A DNA stretch of 64,000 bases from Nonomuraea africana (GTDB taxonomy: Bacteria; Actinomycetota; Actinomycetes; Streptosporangiales; Streptosporangiaceae): positions 4,464,001 through 4,528,000 of the forward strand of contig NZ_JADBEF010000001.1 of NCBI RefSeq assembly GCF_014873535.1, read 5' to 3'. Positions 1 through 9,204 of the stretch are shown piece after piece. The notes below the pieces were generated by a model. The model searched no databases. It worked only from the letters and a program-made list of their open reading frames with translations, and had not been told where the DNA came from. A program made the position numbers and the translations under genes. The stretch's first letter is position 1. Each line of letters begins with the position of its first letter.

Positions 1-1207
1 CCTTCTGCAGCGCCTCGGGGAAGGAGCGGCCGATCGCCATGGCCTCGCCCACCGACTTCATGTGCGTGGTGAGCGTCTGGTCGGCGCCGCGGAACTTCTC
101 GAAGGCGAACCTCGGCACCTTGACCACGATGTAGTCGAGGGTCGGCTCGAAGGAGGCGGGGGTCTCCTTGGTGATGTCGTTCGGGATCTCGTCGAGCGTG
201 TAGCCGATCGCCAGCTTCGCCGCGATCTTGGCGATGGGGAAGCCCGTCGCCTTGGAGGCCAGCGCCGACGAGCGCGACACGCGCGGGTTCATCTCGATGA
301 CGATCATGCGACCCGAGCGCGGGTTGACCGCGAACTGGATGTTGCAGCCGCCGGTGTCGACGCCGACCTCGCGGATGACCGCGATGGCCACGTCGCGCAT
401 GTTCTGGTACTCGCGGTCGGTCAGGGTGAGCGCCGGGGCCACGGTCACGCTGTCGCCGGTGTGCACGCCCATCGGGTCGATGTTCTCGATGGAGCAGACG
501 ATGACGACGTTGTCGGCCTTGTCGCGCATGACCTCGAGCTCGTACTCCTTCCAGCCGAGGATCGACTCCTCGAGGAGCACCTCGGTGGTCGGCGAGGCGT
601 CGAGGCCCGCGCCCGCGATGCGGCGCAGGTCGTCCTCGTCGTAGGCGAAGCCGGAGCCGACGCCGCCCATGGTGAAGGAGGGACGCACGACCAGCGGGTA
701 GCCGAGCTCGCCCGCGGCCGCCACGCACTCGTCCATGGTGTGACAGACGACGGACCTGGCCGACTCTGCGTTGAGCCCCTGCTCGCGCGCGACCTTGGCG
801 ACGATCTCCTTGAAGCGCTCGCGGTTCTCGCCCGCCTGGATGGCGTCGAAGTCGGCGCCGATCAGCTCGACGTCGTAGCGCTCGAGCACGCCCCCCTCGT
901 GCAGGGCGACCGCGGTGTTGAGCGCGGTCTGCCCGCCCAGGGTTGGCAGCAGCGCGTCGGGGCGCTCTTTAGCGATGATCTTCTCGACGAACTCGGGGGT
1001 GATCGGCTCGACGTAGGTGGCGTCGGCGAACTCCGGGTCGGTCATGATCGTGGCAGGGTTGCTGTTGACCAGGATCACCCTGAAGCCCTCGGCGCGCAGC
1101 ACGCGGCAGGCCTGGGTGCCCGAGTAGTCGAACTCGCACGCCTGCCCGATGACGATCGGTCCTGAGCCGATGACCAGGATCGACCTGATGTCCTCACGCT
1201 TGGGCAC
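1..1207 (-). CDS. carB: carbamoyl-phosphate synthase large subunit (N-terminal part)
   Basis: Large subunit of carbamoyl-phosphate synthase, which makes carbamoyl phosphate from bicarbonate, ATP and ammonia channelled from CarA; it feeds pyrimidine and arginine synthesis. About 402 codons are present; the C-terminal two thirds lies beyond the left edge. The reading starts MPKREDIRSILVIGSGPIVI, the usual first ATP-grasp half with its glycine-rich start, followed by ACEFDYSG and conserved EMNPRVSRSSALASKATG segments. The GTG start lies inside the 3' end of carA (14-nt overlap), so translation is probably coupled. Last gene of the visible pyr operon. Confidence 0.97.
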   Translation of the reverse strand, partial: MPKREDIRSILVIGSGPIVIGQACEFDYSGTQACRVLRAEGFRVILVNSNPATIMTDPEFADATYVEPITPEFVEKIIAKERPDALLPTLGGQTALNTAVALHEGGVLERYDVELIGADFDAIQAGENRERFKEIVAKVAREQGLNAESARSVVCHTMDECVAAAGELGYPLVVRPSFTMGGVGSGFAYDEDDLRRIAGAGLDASPTTEVLLEESILGWKEYELEVMRDKADNVVIVCSIENIDPMGVHTGDSVTVAPALTLTDREYQNMRDVAIAVIREVGVDTGGCNIQFAVNPRSGRMIVIEMNPRVSRSSALASKATGFPIAKIAAKLAIGYTLDEIPNDITKETPASFEPTLDYIVVKVPRFAFEKFRGADQTLTTHMKSVGEAMAIGRSFPEALQK

Positions 1208-2300
1208 GGCTCATGACCTCACAGAACTCGTCAAAAAGGTAGGCGGCGTCGTGCGGGCCGGCGGCCGCCTCGGGGTGGTACTGCACGCTGAAGGCGCGCC
1301 CGTCGATCAGCCGCAGCCCCTCGACGCACTGGTCGTTGAGGTTGACGTGGCTGACCTCGGCGCGGCCGTACGGCGTGTCGAAGTGCTCGCCGAGCGGCGC
1401 GCGCACGGCGAAGCCGTGGTTGTGCGCCGAGATCTCGACCTTGCCCGTGCGGACGTCCTGGACCGGCTGGTTGACGCCGCGGTGGCCGTAGCGCAGCTTG
1501 TAGGTCGACAGGCCGAGGGCGCGGCCGAACAGCTGGTTGCCGAAGCAGATGCCGAAGAACGGGATGCCGGCCTCGAGCACCTTGCGCAGCGTCGTGACGT
1601 CGGCCGTGGCGGGGTCGCCGGGGCCGTTGGAGAAGAAGACGCCGTCGGGCCGTACGGCCATGACGTCCTCGAACGTCGCGGTGGCCGGCAGGACGTGCAC
1701 CTCGCAGCCGCGCTCGGCCATCCGGTGCGGGGTCATGCCCTTGATGCCCAGGTCGACCGCGGCGACGGTGAAGCGCTTCTCGCCGATGGCCGGTACCACG
1801 TAGGTCTCCTGGGTGGCCACCTCGGCCGCCAGGTCGGCGCCCTCCATGGCGGGCGACCGGCGCACGCGCTCGACGAGGGCCTCCACCGGCTCCGAGGGAG
1901 CGGTGAAGATGCCCGCGCGCATGGCGCCACGCTCGCGCAGGTGGCGGGTCAGGGCGCGGGTGCCGGAGATCGCGATGCCGACGACCCCCTGCTCCTTGAG
2001 GTAGTCGTCGAGGGAGCGGTTGGCGCGCCAGTTGGAGACCACCCTGGACGGCTCGCGCACGACGTATCCGGCGACCCACACCTTCGAGGACTCGGGGTCC
2101 TCGTCGTTGACGCCGGTGTTGCCGATGTGCGGCGCGGTCATGGCGACGATCTGGCGGTGGTAGGACGGGTCGGTGAGGGTCTCCTGGTAGCCGGTCATGC
2201 CGGTGTTGAAGACCATCTCACCGAACGTCTCACCGCTGGCGCCGTAGGCGGTCCCGTGGAAGACGCGACCGTCCTCCAGCACAAGAACGGCGTTACTCAA
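1194..2300 (-). CDS. carA: carbamoyl-phosphate synthase small subunit
   Basis: Glutamine amidotransferase subunit that supplies ammonia to CarB. 368 aa, normal length. The N-terminal CPSase small-chain domain (about 1-140) is followed by a class I GATase domain with nucleophile Cys252 in FFGICFGNQ and the catalytic pair His342/Glu344 in VQYHPEA. The start chosen is a TTG that overlaps the pyrC stop codon (TTGA); no ATG or GTG fits the conserved SNAVLVLEDG N-terminus. It overlaps carB by 14 nt. Rare TTG use may lower its initiation unless ribosomes arrive from pyrC. Confidence 0.96.
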   Translation of the reverse strand: MSNAVLVLEDGRVFHGTAYGASGETFGEMVFNTGMTGYQETLTDPSYHRQIVAMTAPHIGNTGVNDEDPESSKVWVAGYVVREPSRVVSNWRANRSLDDYLKEQGVVGIAISGTRALTRHLRERGAMRAGIFTAPSEPVEALVERVRRSPAMEGADLAAEVATQETYVVPAIGEKRFTVAAVDLGIKGMTPHRMAERGCEVHVLPATATFEDVMAVRPDGVFFSNGPGDPATADVTTLRKVLEAGIPFFGICFGNQLFGRALGLSTYKLRYGHRGVNQPVQDVRTGKVEISAHNHGFAVRAPLGEHFDTPYGRAEVSHVNLNDQCVEGLRLIDGRAFSVQYHPEAAAGPHDAAYLFDEFCEVMSRAQA

Positions 2301-3675
2301 GCGAGCTTCCCTTCGAGGACGGTGGGTGTGCCGCGCAGGAAGGTCGCCACGACCCGGCCGGGGAGGGTCATGCCCTCGTACGGCGTGTTGCGGCTCTTCG
2401 ATGCGAAGGCGGACGGATCCACCTCGGTGCGCACGGACGGGTCGTACAGGACGATGTTGGCCGGAGCGCCCACCTCGAGCGGCTGGCCGTGCCCGGGAAG
2501 GCGGCCGATGCGCGCGGGGGCGGCGGACATGCGCTCGGCGACGCCCGCCCAGTCGAGCAGGCCGGTGTCGACCATGGCCTCCTGGACCACGCTGAGCGCG
2601 GTCTCGAGCCCGACCATGCCCATGGCCGCCGCGGCCCACTCGGTCTCCTTGTCCTCGACCGGGTGCGGCGCGTGGTCGGTGGCGACGACGTCGATCGTGC
2701 CGTCGGCCAGGGCCGAGCGCAGCGCCTCGACGTCGGCGCGGGTGCGCAGCGGCGGGTTGACCTTGTAGATCGGGTTGTAGGAGCCGTTGGGCGACTCCTC
2801 GACCAGGTCGTCGGTGAGCAGCAGGTGGTGCGGGGTCACCTCGGCGGTGACGTTCCAGCCCTTCGTCTTGGCCCAGCGGATGATCTCCACGGAGCCGGCC
2901 GTGGAGACGTGGCAGACGTGCAGGCGGGAGCCGACGTGCGCGGCCAGCAGGCAGTCGCGGGCGATGATCGCCTCCTCGGCCACCGCGGGCCAGCCCGCGA
3001 GACCGAGCCTGCCGGAGATGACGCCCTCGTTCATCTGGGCGTCCTTGGTGAGCTTGGGCTCCTGGGCGTGCTGGGCGACGACGCCGTCGAAGGCCTTGAC
3101 GTACTCGAGGGCGCGGCGCATCAGCACGGCGTCGTCGACGCACTTGCCGTCGTCGGAGAAGACGCGCACGCGGGCGGCCGAGTCGGCCATCGCGCCGAGC
3201 TCGGCGAGTTGCCTGCCCTCCAGGCCCACGGTGACGGCGCCGACCGGCTGCACGTCGCAGTGGCCGAACTCCTGGCCGAGCCGCCAGACCTGCTCGACGA
3301 CGCCCGCGGTGTCGGCCACGGGCATGGTGTTGGCCATCGCGTGGACGGCGGTGTAGCCGCCGCGCGCGGCCGACTGGGTGCCGGTCTGCACGGTCTCGGC
3401 GTCTTCACGGCCGGGCTCGCGCAGGTGGGTGTGCAGGTCGACCAGGCCGGGCAGCGCGATCGCGCCCCGCCCGTCCACCACCTCGGGAACCCCGGCCCCC
3501 GTACGGCTTTCCCGCGAGGAAGCACCGGAAGACCCCGGCCCGGCGGCGCCGGAGAGCGGGCCTCCGGGCGTGGGGGCTCCGGCGTCCGAGGCGGGGGTGA
3601 TCTCCGCGATGAGGCCGTTCTCGACCAGGATGTCGACGGGCTCGCCGCCCAGGATGCGAACGTTCTTGATCAGCA

Positions 3676-3676
<1 letters not shown>
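2297..3676 (-). CDS. pyrC: dihydroorotase
   Basis: Zinc-dependent cyclisation of N-carbamoyl-aspartate to dihydroorotate in de novo pyrimidine synthesis. 459 aa. The metal-binding HTHLRE is at about 82-87, with the type I FSDDG segment, HVCHVST and DHAPH motifs further on. Starts at ATG with a 1-nt TGATG overlap with pyrB, and overlaps carA at its end. Odd feature: residues about 29-64, between the first beta strands and VVDGRGAIALPG, form a Gly/Pro/Ser/Ala-rich stretch of about 35 residues that dihydroorotases I know do not carry. The rest is well conserved, so the protein should still be active. Confidence 0.95.
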
Positions 3677-4586
<910 letters not shown>

Positions 4587-4590
<4 letters not shown>

Positions 4591-5120
4591 TTGATCAGCT
4601 CCACTGCGTCGCGCCCGTCGGTCTCCTCGAGGTAGACCTTCACCTTCTCGCTCTTGGCGGTCGGGAGGTTCTTGCCCACGTAGTCGGCCCTGATGGGCAG
4701 CTCGCGGTGGCCCCTGTCGACCAGGATGGCCAGCTGGACGGCCGTGGGCCTGCCGAGGTCGTTGAGCGCGTCGAGCGCGGCGCGGACCGAGCGGCCGGAG
4801 AAGAGCACGTCGTCGACCAGGACGACGACCCTGCCGTCGACGCCGTCGGCGGGCAGGTCGGTACGGCCGAGCGGGCGGGCCGGCCGGAGCCTGAGGTCGT
4901 CGCGGTACATCGTGATGTCGATCGCGCCGACGGGGACCTTGACGCCTTCGAACTGCTCGATGCGGTCGGCCAGACGGTGGGCCAGCGTGGCGCCTCTGGT
5001 GGGGATGCCGAGGAGGACGACGCCGTCGGCGCCCTTGGTGCGCTCGAGGATCTCGTGCGCGATGCGGGTCAGCGCCCGGTGGATGTCCGGGCCTTCGAGA
5101 ACGGCCCTGGGTTCGGACAT
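4587..5120 (-). CDS. pyrR: PyrR bifunctional pyrimidine operon regulator / uracil phosphoribosyltransferase
   Basis: RNA-binding regulator of the pyr operon with a phosphoribosyltransferase fold. 177 aa. The PRPP-binding loop VDDVLFSGRS is at about 102-111, and the GIPTRG segment near 38-43 is typical. First gene of pyrR-pyrB-pyrC-carA-carB. In its own leader (5134-5170) lies a matching PyrR-binding hairpin, so the protein probably represses its own message when UMP/UTP is high. The ATG is preceded by a GGTGGTGAG ribosome-binding region. Confidence 0.96.
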
Positions 5121-5133
5121 GGGTGTAGCTCAC

Positions 5134-5170
5134 CACCTTTCCCGCCTCACAGGACGGGGCTTAAAGGGTG
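5134..5170 (-). promoter_or_regulatory. PyrR-binding leader hairpin over the pyrR ribosome-binding site
   Basis: On the minus strand the leader holds CCCCG, then UCCUGUGAGG, then CGGG: the loop matches the PyrR-binding consensus UCCNGNGAGG. Outside this stem, CACCCUUU can pair with AAAGGUG, the purine-rich stretch just before the pyrR start. PyrR-UMP binding should therefore lock away the ribosome-binding site. Known biology: mycobacterial PyrR acts by translational repression; that it does so here is inference. Confidence 0.75.
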
Positions 5171-5187
5171 TTGGGTCGCAGTCACAT

Positions 5188-5207
5188 TACCAGCAGCTAC
5201 CAGCAGC
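5188..5207. repeat. tandem 10-bp repeat in the pyr promoter region
   Basis: TACCAGCAGC occurs twice in direct succession, about 70-90 bp upstream of the pyrR start. On the minus strand the copies read GCTGCTGGTA and lie where the pyr promoter should be; a TAATGT -10-like hexamer overlaps the downstream copy. It may be a regulator site or chance. Confidence 0.4.
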
Positions 5208-5269
5208 GATATGCAGGGGTCACCTCGGCGCTACCCTGGATGATCACACCACGTAGTCGGGGGGGTACG

Positions 5270-6190
5270 TTGGGCGCCCAGCTCCGCCGGATCCGGCAGC
5301 GGATCAGATCGGTGAGGTCGACCGCGAAGATCACCAGAGCGCAGGAGCTCATCGCGGCGTCGCGCGTGGGCAAGGCGAGGGACCGGGCGATGGCCGCCGA
5401 GCCGTACAGCAGGGAGATCTCGCGGGCGGTCTCCACGCTCGTCAGCCACCACATGCGGATGGACCACGCGCTGCTCAACCTGCGTCCCGACACCTCCAGG
5501 GTGGCGGTGCTGCTGATGACCAGCGACCGCGGCTTCTGCGGCGGCTACAACAACAACGTGATCCGCAGGAGCGAGGCGCTGTCCGAGCTGCTGCGCGACC
5601 AGGGCAAGGAGCCCGTCGTCCACGTCGTCGGGCGCAAGGGCGTGGAGTGGCACCGCTTCAGGGAGCGCGAGCTGGCCGGGCAGTGGACCGGCATGTCGGG
5701 CCATCCCGACTACGCGACGGCGGCGGAGATCGGCCAGACCCTCATCGACGCCTTCGACCTGCCGACGCGCGAGGGCGGCGTGGGCGAGGTGCACGTGGTC
5801 TACACGCACTTCCTGTCGATGCTGTCCCAGCGCACGACCGCCCACCGGATCCTGCCGATGGAGGTGGAGGAGGTGGAGGAGGAGGTGAGCGCGGAGGAGG
5901 CGCGGGCCGGCGGCGGCCTGCCCAAGGCGCCCTACGAGTTCGACCCCTCGCCCGAGGCGGTGCTCGACGAGCTGCTGCGCACGTACGTCCGTTCGCGGAT
6001 CTGGTTCATGATGCTGGCCTCGGCGGCGTCGGAGTGGGCGGCCCGCCGTACGGCGATGTCGTCGGCGACGGAGAACGCCCACGACCTGATCGACCGGCTC
6101 ACCCGGGAGGCCAACGACGCCAGGCAGGCCGAGATCACCACGGAGATCGCCGAGATCGTCGGCGGCGCGGAGGCGTTGCGGCCCGGCTGA
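5270..6190 (+). CDS. atpG: orphan F-type ATP synthase gamma subunit
   Basis: Homologue of the central stalk subunit of F1Fo ATP synthase. 306 aa from the TTG chosen by homology (LGAQLRRIRQRIRS matches the family N-terminus); an ATG at 5240 is an in-frame alternative. It carries the N-terminal coiled-coil KITRAQELIAASR, the core TSDRGFCGGYN, the acidic actinobacterial loop (about 202-220), and the C-terminal helix ending EIAEIVGGAEAL. No other atp gene is nearby: it sits between the divergent pyr operon and a DUF3040 gene. The canonical copy is expected in an atp operon elsewhere, so this is a paralogue of unknown role. The RBS is weak (GGGGGG). Confidence 0.85.
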   Translation: MGAQLRRIRQRIRSVRSTAKITRAQELIAASRVGKARDRAMAAEPYSREISRAVSTLVSHHMRMDHALLNLRPDTSRVAVLLMTSDRGFCGGYNNNVIRRSEALSELLRDQGKEPVVHVVGRKGVEWHRFRERELAGQWTGMSGHPDYATAAEIGQTLIDAFDLPTREGGVGEVHVVYTHFLSMLSQRTTAHRILPMEVEEVEEEVSAEEARAGGGLPKAPYEFDPSPEAVLDELLRTYVRSRIWFMMLASAASEWAARRTAMSSATENAHDLIDRLTREANDARQAEITTEIAEIVGGAEALRPG

Positions 6191-6222
6191 ACAATTTGGA
6201 AAAAGCAGACAAAAGAGATAAA

Positions 6223-6251
6223 ACCTCCTCCAAGTCTTTTCTTGGGGAGGT
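6223..6251 (+). promoter_or_regulatory. hairpin sequestering the RBS of the DUF3040 gene
   Basis: ACCTCCTCCAAG (6223-6234) and CTTGGGGAGGT (6241-6251) form an 11-bp stem with one bulged T and a TCTTTT loop. The 3' arm contains the GGGGAGG ribosome-binding site 7 nt before the ATG at 6258. It may act as a thermosensor-like translation switch, or as the atpG transcription terminator; the sequence cannot separate these. Confidence 0.6.
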
Positions 6252-6257
6252 CGCAGC

Positions 6258-6479
6258 ATGGCCCTGTCCGATCGCGAGCGTCAGGTTCTCGACGGCATCG
6301 CCCGCCAGCTCGCCATGGAGGATCCCGCGTTCGCGCGCAGCTTCGCCGAGCACGGCGAGGGCCTCGCGACCGCCGAACGCGGCGCGGGACGACGGGACAC
6401 GTGGCCCGCGGCGCTGATCGCGGTCTGCCTCGCGCTGTTCGCCGTCGTGCTGCTCGTCTCCGGCTCCCCTCGGACCTGA
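6258..6479 (+). CDS. DUF3040 small membrane protein
   Basis: 73-aa protein of the actinobacterial DUF3040 family, of unknown function. The N-terminus MALSDRERQVLDGIARQLA followed by DPAFARSF is the family signature; a single hydrophobic stretch (about 50-67) should be a membrane anchor. It follows the orphan atpG with a 67-nt gap holding an RBS-masking hairpin. Family members are typically envelope proteins; nothing more specific can be said. Confidence 0.85.
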   Translation: MALSDRERQVLDGIARQLAMEDPAFARSFAEHGEGLATAERGAGRRDTWPAALIAVCLALFAVVLLVSGSPRT

Positions 6480-6519
6480 ACGGCGTTTTGGCGCTCTCCG
6501 CATAGGGGAAGTCACCCGA

Positions 6520-6531
6520 TGTCATATGACA
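6520..6531. promoter_or_regulatory. perfect 12-bp palindrome upstream of the arginine deiminase operon
   Basis: TGTCATATGACA is a perfect palindrome 27 bp before the likely start of the arcD-like gene. Its position fits an operator. I cannot assign a regulator; it does not clearly match ArgR, FNR or DosR consensus. Confidence 0.35.
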
Positions 6532-6558
6532 CGGGGGATTTCTGCGTCGGGGGGCGCT

Positions 6559-7956
6559 ATGCGGGAACCACGACGTCCAGCCGACGTCGGCCTTGACACG
6601 GCCGGATCCGAGGTGGCCGGGATCTCCCCCACCGAGGGACGCAGCCTCGGTCTCGGCTCGGGCATCGCGCTCGTCGTCGGCAACGTCGTCGGTACGGGGA
6701 TCTTCCTGCTGCCCGCAGCGCTCGCCGCCTTCGGCACCGTCAGCCTGGTCGCGATGGCGGCGGTGACCGTCGGCGCCATCGCGATGGCGATGGTCTTCGG
6801 CAGGCTGGGCGCCAGGATTCCCGCGGGCGGCGGCCCCTACGCCTACGCGCGCAACGCCTTCGGCGAGTTCACCGGCTTCTGGAACGCCTGGTCGTTCTGG
6901 CTGACCGCGTGGATCGGCAACGCCGCCATCGCGGTGGCATGGGTCGGGTACGTGCAGTACTTCGCCCGGCAGGTCTTCGGCCTCGACTGGAGCGGCACGG
7001 CCGCCGCGATCGTCATCGCGCTGATCGGCGTCTGGATCCCCGCGGTGGTCAACCTGCTCGGCGCCAGGAACATGGCCGCCTTCCAGTCGGTCACCACGAT
7101 CCTGAAGTTCGCGCCGCTGCTGTTCGTCGCCGTCGTGGGCCTGTTCTTCGTCCAGGGGGCCAACTTCGGCCCCTTCAACGCCACCGACGGCAGCTGGGTC
7201 GGGGCGCTCTCCCTGGCGGGCGCGGTCGCGCTGTTCATCTACTCGGGCGTGGAGAGCGTCTCCATCGCCGCCGAGAAGATCAAGGACCCGGCCCGCAACA
7301 TCGGCAGGGCCAGCATCATCGGCGTCCTGGCCTGCGCGGCCCTGTACATGCTGAGCACCGTCGCGGTCATGGGCACCGTCCCCCACACGCGGCTGGTCGA
7401 CTCCACCGCGCCGTTCGCCGACGCGCTCAACAACATGTTCGGCGGCTCGGCCGGCGGCGTGCTCATGGCCGCCTGCGCGATCATCTCCGGCGTCGGCGCG
7501 CTCAACGGCTGGACCATGCTGGTGGCCGAGATGCCGATGGCCGCGGCCAAGGACGGGACGTTCCCCCCGATGTTCGCCAGGGAGTCGCGGCGCGGCGCGC
7601 CGGTCACCGGCATCCTCGCCGGGACGGTCCTGACCTCCCTGATGCTCCTGGTGGCCTACGCCTCCGAGAACGCCTTCAGCACGATCGTGCTGCTCGCCTC
7701 CTTCACCACCGTCATCCCCTACTTCTTCTCCGCCGCCGCCCAGCTGTACTGGCTGGTCACGGGGGCCCGCGCGGTCGACAGGGGCCGGCTGACGCGCGAC
7801 ATCGTCATCAGCGTGATCGCGCTGGTGTTCGCGTTCTGGATGGCCTACGGCTCCGGCGCCGACGCGGTGCTGGGAGGCACGCTGATGCTTCTGGTGGGCG
7901 TGCCCGTCTACATCTGGGTGAAGGCCCAACGAGGCGAGTACGGCCCGCAGGTCTAG
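6559..7956 (+). CDS. APC-family amino acid antiporter (ArcD-like, arginine/ornithine)
   Basis: About 465 aa, roughly 12 membrane helices, APC superfamily. The first helix carries GNVVGTGIFLLP, the hallmark substrate-binding loop; SGVESVSIAAEKIKDPARN is the helix 6 region. First gene of an operon with arcA, arcB and arcC, so it most likely exchanges arginine for ornithine, as in other arginine deiminase systems. I prefer the ATG at 6559, preceded by GGGGGG, over the in-frame ATG at 6526, which lacks an RBS. Stops 16 nt before arcA. Confidence 0.8.
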   Translation: MREPRRPADVGLDTAGSEVAGISPTEGRSLGLGSGIALVVGNVVGTGIFLLPAALAAFGTVSLVAMAAVTVGAIAMAMVFGRLGARIPAGGGPYAYARNAFGEFTGFWNAWSFWLTAWIGNAAIAVAWVGYVQYFARQVFGLDWSGTAAAIVIALIGVWIPAVVNLLGARNMAAFQSVTTILKFAPLLFVAVVGLFFVQGANFGPFNATDGSWVGALSLAGAVALFIYSGVESVSIAAEKIKDPARNIGRASIIGVLACAALYMLSTVAVMGTVPHTRLVDSTAPFADALNNMFGGSAGGVLMAACAIISGVGALNGWTMLVAEMPMAAAKDGTFPPMFARESRRGAPVTGILAGTVLTSLMLLVAYASENAFSTIVLLASFTTVIPYFFSAAAQLYWLVTGARAVDRGRLTRDIVISVIALVFAFWMAYGSGADAVLGGTLMLLVGVPVYIWVKAQRGEYGPQV

Positions 7957-7972
7957 GAAAGGAAGACACGTT

Positions 7973-9202
7973 ATGACCTTTCATGTCGATTCCGAAGTGG
8001 GCAGGCTCTCCCAGGTCATGCTGCACAAGCCCGAACTGGCGCTGAAGCGGCTCACCCCGACGAACAAGGACGCCTTCCTCTTCGACGACGTGCTGTGGGT
8101 GCAGCGCGCGGTCGAGGAGCACGAGGAGTGGCAGCAGACCCTGCGCGACCTCGGCATCACCGTCTACATGCTGGCCGACCTGCTGCGCGAGACGCTCGAC
8201 ATCCCCGAGGCGCGCAAGCACATCCTCGACCACGTCGTCGACGAGCGCTGGCACGGGCCGCTGGCCACCGATGCCATCCGCAACACGCTCGACGCGCTGC
8301 CGTCCGGGGAGCTCCAGCAGTTCCTGACGGGCGGCATCACCAAGTCGGAGATCATGGAGCGCGGGGCCGACCCCAAGAGCGTCGCCTTCCACGTCCTCGA
8401 GGACACCGACTTCGTCCTGCCGCCGCTGCCCAACCACCTGTTCACCCGCGACACCTCGTGCTGGATCTACAACGGCGTGTCGATCAACGCGATGCGGAAG
8501 AAGGCCAGGCAGGCCGAGACGGTCAACCTGGAGGCGGTCTACAGGTACCACCCGACCTTCGCCGCCGAGGCCGGCCGGTTCGAGGTGTGGATGCCCGGCA
8601 CCAAGGTCGCGCCCGCCACCATCGAGGGCGGCGACGTCCTGGTCATCGGGCGGGGCGCGGTGCTGATCGGGATGAGCGAGCGGACCCAGCCGCAGACGGT
8701 GGAGATGCTCGCGCGCAACCTGTTCGCCAGGGGCGCGGCCACGAAGATCGTGGCGCTGAACATGCCGAAGGCGCGCGCCTTCATGCACCTCGACACCGTC
8801 ATGACCATGGTGGACGCAGACGTGTTCACCAAGTACGCGGGCCTCGGCATGCTGCCCTCGTACACCATCGAGCCCGGCGACAACGAGAAGGAGCTCAAGG
8901 TCACCGACCACCCCGCCGAGGACATGCACAAGGCGATCGCCAGGGCGCTCGACCTCGACGACATCAAGGTGCTGACCGCGACCCAGGACGTCTACGCCGC
9001 CGAGCGGGAGCAGTGGGACGACGGCTGCAACGTGCTGGCCGTCGAGCCGGGCGTGGTCGTCGCCTACGAGCGCAACACCACGACCAACAACCACCTGCGC
9101 GCCAACGGCATCGAGGTCATCACCATCCGCGGCAGCGAGCTCGGGCGCGGCAGGGGCGGCCCCCGCTGCATGAGCTGCCCGCTCGAGAGGGACGGCATCT
9201 GA
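7973..9202 (+). CDS. arcA: arginine deiminase
   Basis: Hydrolyses arginine to citrulline and ammonia, first step of the arginine deiminase pathway. 409 aa. Conserved FTRDTS and the IEGGD segment, and the C-terminal catalytic cysteine (Cys399) in GPRCMSCP are present; the guanidinium-binding Asp/His motifs lie in the middle. Good RBS (GGAAAGGAAG) before the ATG. Two bases separate it from arcB. The pathway gives ATP from arginine without respiration and raises pH; in a soil actinomycete it probably serves low-oxygen or acid stress. Confidence 0.96.
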   Translation: MTFHVDSEVGRLSQVMLHKPELALKRLTPTNKDAFLFDDVLWVQRAVEEHEEWQQTLRDLGITVYMLADLLRETLDIPEARKHILDHVVDERWHGPLATDAIRNTLDALPSGELQQFLTGGITKSEIMERGADPKSVAFHVLEDTDFVLPPLPNHLFTRDTSCWIYNGVSINAMRKKARQAETVNLEAVYRYHPTFAAEAGRFEVWMPGTKVAPATIEGGDVLVIGRGAVLIGMSERTQPQTVEMLARNLFARGAATKIVALNMPKARAFMHLDTVMTMVDADVFTKYAGLGMLPSYTIEPGDNEKELKVTDHPAEDMHKAIARALDLDDIKVLTATQDVYAAEREQWDDGCNVLAVEPGVVVAYERNTTTNNHLRANGIEVITIRGSELGRGRGGPRCMSCPLERDGI

Positions 9203-9204
9203 CC

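Noticed and set aside
1149..2768. Long plus-strand ORF (539 codons) opposite carA and pyrC
   Set aside because: Antisense shadow caused by high GC3; the minus frames carry intact, conserved CarA and PyrC.
6526..6558. ATG at 6526 as the ArcD-like start
   Set aside because: No RBS, and it overlaps the operator-like palindrome region; the in-frame ATG at 6559 follows GGGGGG.
7973..9202. Arginine deiminase region as a horizontally acquired island
   Set aside because: GC content and codon bias match the neighbours and no integrase, tRNA or direct-repeat borders are visible.
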